14,024 nucleotides of DNA. Source: Verrucomicrobiota bacterium. GTDB lineage: Bacteria > Verrucomicrobiota > Verrucomicrobiia > Chthoniobacterales > JAFAMB01. Positions within the stretch are counted from its first letter, which is position 1, and every line of letters begins with the position of its first letter. The stretch spans positions 1 through 14,024 of the forward strand of contig JAFAVN010000244.1 in NCBI GenBank assembly GCA_019242435.1, given 5' to 3'. This document shows positions 7,950 through 14,024 of the stretch, piece by piece. A program made the position numbers and the translations under genes. The notes beneath the pieces are model-generated. The model made no database searches, was not told where the DNA came from, and saw nothing but the letters and a program-made list of their open reading frames with translations.

Positions 7950-8744
7950 TCATTCAGGAGCCTCCATGGACGCCCGGAAAGCAGCCAGATGCCGTTTCTG
8001 CGCTTCGATCATACGCTGGCGGTAAACCCCGTACACCGTATCGGTGTCATGCAGCGTCACGCCTGGGACAGTCGGTGAGGCGAAGGTCGGCAACTCGATG
8101 CCGCGAGCGGCAAGCGCCGCCGCCGTGCGCGCAATCAGTTCGTGAGTCAAAATCATCGCCGTGACCGTGGACGAACCGGCTACCGGACGGCTCCAATTTT
8201 CGACCTTAACGATCGCGTCCTCGACTGGCGCACAAGTGTCAATGACAACGTCCGCGGCATCGGCCAGCCGTTTGCCGGAGGAATGGGTCGGGGATTTTTC
8301 GAGCATCTTCGTACTGGTGACAGCAACTACGAAGATTCCCTTCTTTCTAGCGTACAGGGCGGCTTCAATCCCCGCGGCGTTCCGGCCGCTATGACTGTAG
8401 ACGATCATCGAGTCGCCGGGGTTGAGCGGCTCGTGGTCTAGAAATTTGTTGATGTAGTTCTCCGTCCGCTCAAGCCAAAGCAGCTCACGAACGCCGCCGG
8501 GCCCCAGCACATTGTGCCACATCAGCCTGGGATCGGTTAACGGATTGAAACCGATGAAACTGCCGTAGCGCGGAAAGGCCTCCTGGCACGGCAGAACCGA
8601 GTGTCCCGAACCGAAGAGATGGACCAACCCGCCGCCGGCCAGGCTGTCCGCGAAACTCATGGCCACCCGGTCGAAAGTTCCATCGTTGGTCCGCCCTGCT
8701 TCTTCGATCAGGGAAATAATCCGATGCAGATAGTGATCAGCCAT
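7950..8744 (-). CDS. SIS-domain phosphosugar-binding protein, UPF0309 (COG4821) family
   Basis: This cytoplasmic protein of 264 residues is a single SIS (sugar isomerase) domain of the UPF0309 type. Visible motifs are VHLFGSGHS (41-49) at the first phosphate-binding loop, MIVYSHSGRNAAGIEAA (113-129) with the Ser-rich SIS signature, and RPVAGSSTVTAM (186-197) near the second loop. SIS proteins bind phosphosugars and either isomerise or cleave them or sense them; the UPF0309 activity is undefined. It is the last gene of the carbohydrate operon, 88 bp after the sugar kinase, with a plausible AGCAGG ribosome site before the ATG. The order transporter, kinase, SIS protein suggests it acts on the phosphorylated form of the imported sugar. 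An amino-sugar phosphate is the most likely guess, not shown by the sequence. Confidence 0.85.
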   Translation of the reverse strand: MADHYLHRIISLIEEAGRTNDGTFDRVAMSFADSLAGGGLVHLFGSGHSVLPCQEAFPRYGSFIGFNPLTDPRLMWHNVLGPGGVRELLWLERTENYINKFLDHEPLNPGDSMIVYSHSGRNAAGIEAALYARKKGIFVVAVTSTKMLEKSPTHSSGKRLADAADVVIDTCAPVEDAIVKVENWSRPVAGSSTVTAMILTHELIARTAAALAARGIELPTFASPTVPGVTLHDTDTVYGVYRQRMIEAQKRHLAAFRASMEAPE

Positions 8745-8832
8745 AACCTGCTTCTCTCACAAATCGAAGGCAGAGCAACCCAAGGAAACCCGCAAAAGTG
8801 GACTGATGCCTCTGATCACTTTATCTCGGGTC

Positions 8833-9732
8833 TTACCGCTTCAGATCCCACCAATCGCCGCGTTTCGCCGCCGCAATCGCCGCGCCGACCAACCCCGCTC
8901 TGGTTCCAAGAGCGCCACGCTCGATGCGCACCTCCCGGAGCCGTGACGGGAGGTGGCGGCGCAGGACGTCGCGAATGGCGGGAATAAGGATATCTGCTCC
9001 CTCCGAAACGCCGCCGCTTAACAAGACCGAGGACGGATCCAGAAGGGCAATCGCGCCAGCTAACGCTGCTCCGAGAGCCTGCCCGCTTCTTTTGACCGCA
9101 GCAAGACAGGCCGCATCGCCGCGTCGTGCGCCGGATATCACGCCTGCACCGTCTCTCGGCGGGGCCATCGCAGCTCCAGCAGCGTCGAGCGCCAGTCCAG
9201 AAGCGGCGCCTTCAAGCCATCCCAAAGAAGAAGCACCCGGATCGTTGAGATCCGCGCAAGCCCAGCCGAACGAGCAGGCATGGTGATGTGCACCCCTAAT
9301 GATCCGGCCGGCGGCGAGAACCGCCGAACCGATACCGGTCCCGATCGCTAGCAGCAAAACATTCTCGCTTGTTTGAGCGGCTCCAAACGTGACCTCCGCC
9401 AACAGCGCTAGCTGGGCATCGTTAGCGGCCACCAACCGGTTTTCGCACGGGCGCAGCAGCTCTGCCAGATCAGCTCCATCGAGGTACGGAAGGTTCGGCA
9501 CCCAAAGGCACGTTGTTCCTTCAACCAGCCCTGGAACGGTCATGCCGATGCCCACGAGATCGCCAGAGGGTCCCGCTTTTGCCTTCAGACCCCGCACCAT
9601 CTTCGCCAGCTCGTGAAGGCCTAAGGGAGCTGGCCATTCACCAAGCGGGGTAAGTTGGCCGGGATGATCTGCTTCGGCGGCCGCGGCGCGAAGTTTGCTG
9701 CCACCGAGATCGATAGCAAGTACATACTTCAT
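8833..9732 (-). CDS. ROK-family sugar kinase lacking the zinc-binding motif
   Basis: This 299-residue kinase transfers phosphate from ATP to a sugar in the cytoplasm. It has the ROK/ASKHA layout: phosphate-1 loop VLAIDLGGSKLRAA (4-17), GIGMTVPGLVEG (61-72), AANDAQ with the catalytic Asp105, phosphate-2 loop AIGTGIGS (129-136), IIRGAHHHACSFGW (144-157) and the adenosine loop LLSGGVSEGA (237-246). The usual GH...CxCGxxGCxE zinc site is gone: the His is Trp157 and the region 158-175 has no Cys cluster. I start it at ATG 9732, not at the upstream in-frame ATG at 9951. MKYVLAIDLGG is the natural ROK N-terminus, this ATG overlaps the permease stop by 4 bp (ATGA), and AGGGG lies about 8 nt upstream. 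GlcNAc or glucose kinase are possible; the specificity is not readable. Confidence 0.85.
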   Translation of the reverse strand: MKYVLAIDLGGSKLRAAAAEADHPGQLTPLGEWPAPLGLHELAKMVRGLKAKAGPSGDLVGIGMTVPGLVEGTTCLWVPNLPYLDGADLAELLRPCENRLVAANDAQLALLAEVTFGAAQTSENVLLLAIGTGIGSAVLAAGRIIRGAHHHACSFGWACADLNDPGASSLGWLEGAASGLALDAAGAAMAPPRDGAGVISGARRGDAACLAAVKRSGQALGAALAGAIALLDPSSVLLSGGVSEGADILIPAIRDVLRRHLPSRLREVRIERGALGTRAGLVGAAIAAAKRGDWWDLKR

Positions 9733-10586
9733 CCGATCACCCCTGTCTCCACAACCGTCTTCACAAACGAGCGCTGCAATAAGATGAAGAGCATGAGTGG
9801 CGGAAACACGGCCAGAGTCGCCCCTGCCATAACCAGGTTGGTATTGATCGCGCTCCGGTTGTAACTCAGCAGACGGCTCAGGCTGAGCACGATCGGATAC
9901 TGGTCGTAGTTGCCCTCCAGGACCGTCAGCGGCCAGAGGTAACTGTTCCAATGGTACACAAAGGCGAAGAGGCCAAGTACGGCCAGCGCCGGCGTCACCA
10001 GCGGCGCAACAATCCGGAAAACAATGTGCAACTCCGAAGCTCCATCCACCCGCGCTGCGTCGACGAGTTCGTCGGGGACCGCAGCAATAAACTGGCGCAT
10101 TAGGAAAATACCAAACGCATTAGCCAGGTTGGGCAGGATCACGCCGGCAAGGTTCCCGTCGAGCCGAAGCGATTCAATGATCCGGTAAAGCGGAATCAGG
10201 GTAACGATCGGCGGAAGAAACATGGTGGCAATGAGAACGGAAAACAGCGCGTTCCGCCCGGTAAACCGGTGCTTGGCGAACACGTATCCCGCCAGCAGGC
10301 TGGTCACCAGGATCCCGGCGGTTGTGACGCCCCCGATCACCGCCGAGTTCAGGAAGGATCTCGGCGTATCGATCACCCTGTTCACCTTGACATAGGCCGC
10401 CAATGACGGCGAGGCCGGAAACCATACTGGCGGACTCCGAAGGGTCTCGGCAGGCGTCTTCAGGCTAGAGAGAACCATCCAGGCCAGCGGGAAGGCGGTC
10501 ACGACCGTGAGGCCAAGCATCAGCGCATATAGCGCGGTACGGATCAAACCAACTCTATACGACGAACTCCGGACGTTCTCGTTCAT
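9729..10586 (-). CDS. Carbohydrate ABC transporter permease, MalG/UgpE type (CUT1)
   Basis: This inner-membrane permease of 285 residues is one half of the transmembrane channel of a CUT1 sugar importer. About six hydrophobic segments lie at 15-38, 81-103, 114-134, 146-165, 199-218 and 251-271. The EAA loop that contacts the ATPase is clear at 172-195: DELVDAARVDGASELHIVFR followed by IVAP. The N-terminal ...SSLKTPAE and the PLYRIIESLRLDGNLAGVIL region match the MalG branch. The start overlaps the stop of the partner permease by 4 bp (ATGA, 10583-10586), and its own stop overlaps the kinase start. Confidence 0.92.
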   Translation of the reverse strand: MNENVRSSSYRVGLIRTALYALMLGLTVVTAFPLAWMVLSSLKTPAETLRSPPVWFPASPSLAAYVKVNRVIDTPRSFLNSAVIGGVTTAGILVTSLLAGYVFAKHRFTGRNALFSVLIATMFLPPIVTLIPLYRIIESLRLDGNLAGVILPNLANAFGIFLMRQFIAAVPDELVDAARVDGASELHIVFRIVAPLVTPALAVLGLFAFVYHWNSYLWPLTVLEGNYDQYPIVLSLSRLLSYNRSAINTNLVMAGATLAVFPPLMLFILLQRSFVKTVVETGVIG

Positions 10587-11473
10587 GCTTCTGATCTGCG
10601 GCCAGCGGCGGCAAAAATAGCGGACACCAGCGCACCCAGGATCAACATCACAATCATCGCCATGGCGGAGCCAAGGCCGCCCTCAGACCGCTCGATACCG
10701 ACCCGCCTGATGTGATAAGTCACGACGTTCGTTGACCCGACCGGCCCACCTTGAGTAATCATGGCGACTGGCTCGAACACCTGCACCGCATTGATCAGTG
10801 CGATAATCCCGCTGAACAGCAGGGTGCGACGGAGCAATGGTAATGTCACCCGCCAGAAAAATTTTAAGCCTCGAGCGCCGTCGATGCGCGCTGCCTCAAT
10901 GATCGTCGTGGGAATCTGAGTTAATCCAGCGACGGCAAGCACTGTGAAATAGCCCGTCTGCTGCCATACGTTCAGCATCACGAGAGAAGAGAGCGCGGTA
11001 TCAGGACTGGACAGCCAAGAAAGCGGTGCGATCCCGATCCAGCCGAGAGCCTGGTTAATGGGGCCTTCAGCTGGCGAATACAACTTTGACCATACCAGGG
11101 CCACAGCGACCATTGGAACCATGTAGGTGCTGAACAGCACGGTCCGTAGAATATGATTCTTTCGAAGGGCGGCCTGGTGCAACAGAACAGCCAATGCGAC
11201 CGACAGAGGAAGAATCACCACGATCGACTCCGCAGAATAGATTAAGGTGTTGGCCAGCGCTTGCCTGAAATCGCGGCCCACTGGTCCGTAACCGAAAATT
11301 TCCGAGTAGTTGCCAAGCCCTATCCAATGAGCCGCGGTAAAAGGCGTTTGCGTAGACCATTGCTGAAACGAGAGCCAGATGCTCAACGCCATCGGAATGA
11401 ACACAAAAACCGCCAGCAATCCGACGCTTGGGCTGAGCAAGAGGATGGTCCAGGTTCGGGGCGAGCCTCTCAT
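10583..11473 (-). CDS. Carbohydrate ABC transporter permease, MalF/UgpA type (CUT1)
   Basis: This second inner-membrane permease has 296 residues, the short form without MalF's large periplasmic loop. The N-terminus (PRTWTILLLSPSVGLLAVFV, residues 5-24) is TM1. The EAA loop is at 190-212 (TIIEAARIDGARGLKFFWRV followed by TLPLL), and MITQGGPVGSTNVVTYHI (238-255) is the conserved segment after TM5. The ATG overlaps the last base of the solute-binding protein's TAA stop (TAATG, 11471-11475), so translation is coupled. It pairs with the MalG-type gene directly downstream. No ATPase gene is present in the operon. Confidence 0.92.
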   Translation of the reverse strand: MRGSPRTWTILLLSPSVGLLAVFVFIPMALSIWLSFQQWSTQTPFTAAHWIGLGNYSEIFGYGPVGRDFRQALANTLIYSAESIVVILPLSVALAVLLHQAALRKNHILRTVLFSTYMVPMVAVALVWSKLYSPAEGPINQALGWIGIAPLSWLSSPDTALSSLVMLNVWQQTGYFTVLAVAGLTQIPTTIIEAARIDGARGLKFFWRVTLPLLRRTLLFSGIIALINAVQVFEPVAMITQGGPVGSTNVVTYHIRRVGIERSEGGLGSAMAMIVMLILGALVSAIFAAAGRRSEA

Positions 11474-12777
11474 TAACGCGCGGCATTGCCAAGAATCGAG
11501 GCGGCATCCCGCTGGGCCTGAGCCTGCGCCTGAGGAGCCCTTTCCTGGCCGAATTGCATCGCCTCGAGATGGTGCTGAAGAGCGTCAGTGAATTCCTGGC
11601 CGCCGAGCACAACAGGAAAGGGTTGAGCGGCTTTCAGCTGGCTTACATAACCCGCAAGGAAGTTACTTGCCAGACGCTGTGAAAACGCCGCCACATCCGA
11701 CTGGCGCGAGGGAAGAATGCCCATTGAGACCAGAAGATCTCCCATCGCGGAAGCTCCGTTCTGGCCTGATTCAGGGCTATCGAGCCATCTGAGAAAGTCC
11801 CAGGCCGCTCGGCGCTGAGTCTCGCTGGCGGCCGCGTTCACCACCGTTAGCCAGCTGTAGGAGATCGCGTGTGAACCATTTCCACTTGGTCCCACTGGTA
11901 TGGGCGCTGTTGCGACATTAGCAAAATGCTGTCCCATCCCTGCCCGGAGGGCAGACTCCCACCAGTTGGCCATGATGATCATCGCCGTCTTTCCGGCAAT
12001 GAAATTGTCGAGGTACGGCCCTGTCGTATTGGCGTCGGCCGTGCCCATTGAGGGGTCCGTTACTTTCGCGTCGATGAGCTTCTGGATGAATCCGAACGTC
12101 TCTGTCGCCGCTTTGCTGTCCAGAGCGGGTTTTCCGTCAACGACCAGGGCTCCTCCGTTAGAAGCCAGCAAGGAAGCAAAGGGATGAACGACGCCGGCAG
12201 CCCAGGAGTTGATAGAGCCGAATCCCTGCTGGGTCACATGTCCGCCCTCACGCTTGGTCAGCCTTTCAGCGTCAGCCAGGAGCTCATCCCAGGTCTTCGG
12301 CGGCCCGGCTATGCCCGCAGCGGCAAACAGTTCCTTATTATAGTTCAGGGCATAGAGATCGATCTCGTTGGGATAACCGTATATCTTCCCGTCGACTGTC
12401 GCGGCGGTTACCGCTGACTCCGACCAGTCCTTTCTAATCTCAGCGGCATCGGCTTCCGGAGCTTCGGTCACGATTGCATCGCGGACCAGCTCTGGCAGCC
12501 ATAGACTGTAAATGCTGGCGAGAGTCGGAGCATTTGAACCGCCCGCTTGCGAACGCAGAGTTGTCAGCAGATCGGCAAAAGGCACGGCGCGAATCTGGAT
12601 CGACGTTCCGGGATGATCCTTCATGTAGGCCTTCGCCGCAGCGGAAAGCTTCGCCACTGTTTCGGGTGGCCAATGGGTAAGAAACGAAATAGTAACTGTC
12701 GGATTTTGCGCTCGCGCTGACAGCGTCCATCCCTGGCAAAACGCACAAACAACAACCATCGCCGTCCAACGCGCCAT
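11473..12777 (-). CDS. Extracellular (periplasmic) sugar-binding protein of a CUT1 ABC transporter
   Basis: This is a secreted solute-binding protein of the UgpB/MalE-like COG1653 class, 434 residues from the chosen start. MARWTAMVVVCAFCQGWTLS then ARA/QN is a good type I signal peptide, cut after about residue 23. The two Cys are not in a lipobox, so a free periplasmic protein is more likely than a lipoprotein. The mature part has typical lobe-1 sequence (SFLTHWPPETVAKLSAAAKA; DGKIYGYPNEIDLYALNYNK; PKTWDELLADAERL) and lobe-2 IAGKTAMIIMANWW. The C-terminus is Q/A-rich. The frame stays open to an ATG at 12870, and another ATG is at 12801. I prefer 12777 because an extended -10 promoter and a hairpin lie inside the upstream part and the signal peptide begins here. 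It is the first gene of the operon; its TAA overlaps the next ATG by 1 bp. The ligand is unknown. Confidence 0.88.
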   Translation of the reverse strand: MARWTAMVVVCAFCQGWTLSARAQNPTVTISFLTHWPPETVAKLSAAAKAYMKDHPGTSIQIRAVPFADLLTTLRSQAGGSNAPTLASIYSLWLPELVRDAIVTEAPEADAAEIRKDWSESAVTAATVDGKIYGYPNEIDLYALNYNKELFAAAGIAGPPKTWDELLADAERLTKREGGHVTQQGFGSINSWAAGVVHPFASLLASNGGALVVDGKPALDSKAATETFGFIQKLIDAKVTDPSMGTADANTTGPYLDNFIAGKTAMIIMANWWESALRAGMGQHFANVATAPIPVGPSGNGSHAISYSWLTVVNAAASETQRRAAWDFLRWLDSPESGQNGASAMGDLLVSMGILPSRQSDVAAFSQRLASNFLAGYVSQLKAAQPFPVVLGGQEFTDALQHHLEAMQFGQERAPQAQAQAQRDAASILGNAAR

Positions 12778-12812
12778 ATGAGTTCGCAGGCGCCAGATCA
12801 TTGCAGCCGTTA

Positions 12813-12821
12813 AGTATAACA
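12813..12821 (-). promoter_or_regulatory. Extended -10 promoter element for the sugar operon
   Basis: The minus strand reads TGTTATACT, a TGn extended -10 with TATACT (5/6) at 12818-12813. It lies 36 nt upstream of the preferred ATG at 12777, giving a short leader. No good -35 is seen at the expected place (12836-12841), which an extended -10 can tolerate. Its position argues against the two upstream in-frame ATGs as main starts, although 12801 could be used from a nearly leaderless transcript. Confidence 0.45.
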
Positions 12822-12850
12822 ATACAACGCTTTGCTGCGAGAAAAACATT

Positions 12851-12871
12851 CGTGCCCGCTCGCGGGTCACG
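12851..12871. promoter_or_regulatory. Imperfect palindrome upstream of the sugar operon promoter
   Basis: CGTG-CCCGC-TC-GCGGG-T-CACG: two 9-bp arms with a single bulged T. It lies about 33-58 bp upstream of the -10 element, where an activator or repressor of the operon could bind. No regulator gene for this operon is in the window, and the binding protein is unknown. Confidence 0.35.
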
Positions 12872-13198
12872 GTTGCTCTCAGTGATTCTTTTAAAAACTT
12901 GTCCTGCGAACCGATTCAGGAAAAAGAGGATCCGTTTTAAAGTCAAAAGGATCCTGCCAATTTTTCAGCGTCAGGCTAAAACCCCTGGCCGATCCACTCT
13001 AACGAAAAGGTGAGCGGACACATTGCCTCTGCGCAGCCTATCCTCTTCCGCGAAGGACACACAACGTTAGCGGCCGCTAAAGCCGGAGTCCTGATCACCG
13101 GCCAAACCGGCAAGGGGAAAACGTCGGGACGGCCGGTTGTTAGCGAAGGCTCACCTGAACTGCAGCTTCAGTCGACTCACGACCGGAATCCTCATCCC
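12871..13198. other. Gene-poor region upstream of the sugar operon
   Basis: 328 bp without a supported gene. The 12890-12960 part is AT-rich. Two copies of AGGATCC (12927-12933 and 12948-12954) are exactly 21 bp apart. Further right is a cluster of inverted repeats, including a perfect 14-bp palindrome. One plus-strand frame starting at GTG 13010 encodes a P-loop-like GQTGKGKT (13100-13123), but neither flank resembles a known ATPase. Confidence 0.4.
13067..13138. repeat. Cluster of inverted repeats
   Basis: It begins with a perfect 14-bp palindrome, TTAGCGGCCGCTAA (13067-13080). Next is a 7-bp inverted pair, AACCGGC (13105-13111) and GCCGGTT (13132-13138), separated by 20 nt, with further GCCGG/CCGGC copies in between. 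The cluster could fold into RNA hairpins or hold protein sites; no function is shown. Confidence 0.45.
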
Positions 13199-13318
13199 AT
13201 GAAAACTAAGTTTGCGCTTCTCGCAATCGGAATAGTTATTGGATTGGCTATCGCACCGGTGCCGCTGCGGCCCAGTTTCGTCTACGTGACAAACGACGTC
13301 AGCGACATCTCGCGCTGA
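13199..13318 (+). CDS. Possible 39-residue single-pass membrane peptide
   Basis: From ATG 13199 the plus strand encodes 39 residues starting MKTKFALLAIGIVIGLAIAP. This is a short basic start and one clean hydrophobic helix (about 5-20), then a polar tail ending SDISR. It could be a small membrane protein or the signal-peptide remnant of a lost secreted protein. The ribosome site is weak, no promoter is evident, and I recognise no family. The same frame is open upstream to GTG 13010, but that extension lacks support. Confidence 0.3.
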   Translation: MKTKFALLAIGIVIGLAIAPVPLRPSFVYVTNDVSDISR

Positions 13319-13476
13319 GTGAACAGGCCCCGTCGCTTTCGGATCGGCAGACCGCCGCTTCCGCCAGGTTTTGCGATGAATCGTGGATGCAGGATGCAAG
13401 AGAATGAAAGCATCGAGATCAAGTCTCTGCGAAAACGCCAGCGGGCAGCGTTGAGCCAGAGTGCATGGCGGCGGTT
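13319..13476. other. Short intergenic region
   Basis: 158 bp between the possible small plus-strand gene and the VOC gene stop. I see no gene, no clear terminator hairpin with a U-tract and no strong repeat. Confidence 0.4.
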
Positions 13477-13875
13477 TCAGCGCACGCGGGCGTCGCGGCA
13501 GCAGATCTCCCATTTGTTGCCGTCGGCATCCTCGAAAAAAACGGCGTAGTAGCCCGGCGTGTAGTCGTGGCAGTATTCGGGTCCCTCCACGTGATGCGCG
13601 CCGGCCTCGCGGATAATCGCGCCCAGACGATCGACCTCTTCCTCGCTCTCTGCGCGGAAAGCGATGCGGTTGGCGTTGCCACGATGGTTCGGTTCCTCGT
13701 TCAGCGCGATGAACGGCACCATTTTGCGGTCGCCTTCCGCGTAGTAGCAAACCTCGATTTCCGCGGCGCGGATTCCGGGGAACCCCAGGGCCGGGAGGAA
13801 CACGTCGTAAAATTTCCTCCCCTCTGCGAAGCTGGACACCCGCAAATCAACGTGGTCGAAGGAGTCGCTGTTCAT
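13477..13875 (-). CDS. VOC-superfamily (glyoxalase/bleomycin-resistance fold) protein
   Basis: This small cytoplasmic protein of 132 residues has two beta-alpha-beta-beta-beta modules. FDHVDLRVSSFAEGRKFYDV (6-25) opens the first, with His8 at the usual first metal ligand. NRIAFRAESEEEVDRLGAII then GYYAVFFEDADGNKWEICCR form the second, with the C-terminal Glu of WEI as a likely ligand. At the start of the second module the common His is replaced (NRIAF), so metal binding may be altered. I choose ATG 13875 over the in-frame ATG at 13944: the domain begins here, and the purine-rich GGAGAGAGG lies about 9 nt upstream. The superfamily covers lyases, dioxygenases and resistance proteins, so the reaction cannot be named. 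It appears monocistronic. Confidence 0.85.
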   Translation of the reverse strand: MNSDSFDHVDLRVSSFAEGRKFYDVFLPALGFPGIRAAEIEVCYYAEGDRKMVPFIALNEEPNHRGNANRIAFRAESEEEVDRLGAIIREAGAHHVEGPEYCHDYTPGYYAVFFEDADGNKWEICCRDARVR

Positions 13876-14010
13876 TCGGAAAAACCTCTCTCCAACAAAC
13901 ATCCGCCGCCCACCGGCCGCAACTGTGTCTAGCCCCGCACCCAAGGGTTTCCCTCAACCCGATCCGGCGGTTTATTCTGGAAGAGGAGGGGAGTGGTCCG
14001 GCCAGTAGTT

Positions 14011-14024
14011 CTTCGCTTGCGAAG
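14011..14024. repeat. Perfect hairpin at the right edge
   Basis: CTTCGC-TT-GCGAAG, a 6-bp stem with a 2-nt loop ending exactly at the window border. What follows is not visible, so it could be a terminator stem, an operator or part of a gene. Confidence 0.35.

Noticed and set aside
9733..9951. N-terminal extension of the kinase frame by 73 codons
   Set aside because: It overlaps the permease gene fully, has no domain resemblance, and the ROK N-terminus begins at 9732 with a coupled ATGA junction.
13465..13932. 155-codon plus-strand frame opposite the VOC gene
   Set aside because: Antisense shadow; the minus-strand product is a clear VOC protein.
13876..13944. 23-codon extension of the VOC gene to an ATG at 13944
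   Set aside because: The VOC fold starts at 13875, where a purine-rich ribosome site precedes the ATG; the extension is Gly/Arg-rich and unrelated.
13984..14024. Possible gene start at GTG 13993 after AGGAGGGG
   Set aside because: The purine run is only about 2 nt from the GTG, and too few codons remain before the window edge to judge.

Overview
This 14 kb window looks like chromosomal DNA of a free-living diderm (Gram-negative) bacterium with moderately high GC. The diderm reading rests on an RND efflux pump with its membrane-fusion protein and a solute-binding protein with a type I signal peptide. Few starts have a strong Shine-Dalgarno sequence. The mix of a TMTC-like GT-C/TPR membrane protein, a YtrA/DUF1648-DUF5808 pair and a CUT1 sugar operon fits soil Acidobacteriota or Verrucomicrobiota, but this is a guess from gene content. 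No marker gene is present.

Layout. (1) Positions 1-1979, minus strand: an RND efflux operon. An MdtA-type membrane-fusion protein overlaps by 4 bp an MdtB/MdtC-type HAE1 permease, whose first 246 codons are in the window. (2) Positions 2290-5944, minus strand: a polytopic GT-C-like membrane protein with C-terminal TPRs, and upstream of it a 482-residue cytosolic protein with the hallmark acidic motifs of a GT-A (GT2-like) glycosyltransferase. Together they may form a glycosylation module; this pair is the least described part of the window. (3) Positions 6152-7707, plus strand: a short GntR/YtrA-type repressor translationally coupled to a polytopic DUF1648/DUF5808 membrane protein. A promoter-embedded inverted repeat ahead of it is a good autoregulatory operator candidate. 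(4) Positions 7950-12777, minus strand: a tightly packed carbohydrate operon. Its order is secreted CUT1 solute-binding protein, two permeases, ROK-family sugar kinase and UPF0309 SIS-domain phosphosugar protein. The first four genes are linked by 1- or 4-bp overlaps. No ATPase is encoded, so a shared (MsiK-like) ATPase elsewhere would be needed. (5) Positions 12778-14024: a gene-poor stretch with several inverted repeats and a possible 39-residue membrane peptide, then a VOC (glyoxalase-fold) protein on the minus strand.

Working model for region 4: the binding protein delivers a sugar to the permease pair, the ROK kinase phosphorylates it in the cytoplasm, and the SIS protein acts on the resulting phosphosugar. 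An amino sugar is a reasonable guess, but nothing in the sequence fixes the substrate. I saw no rRNA, tRNA, CRISPR array, transposase, integrase or clear rho-independent terminator with a U-tract.
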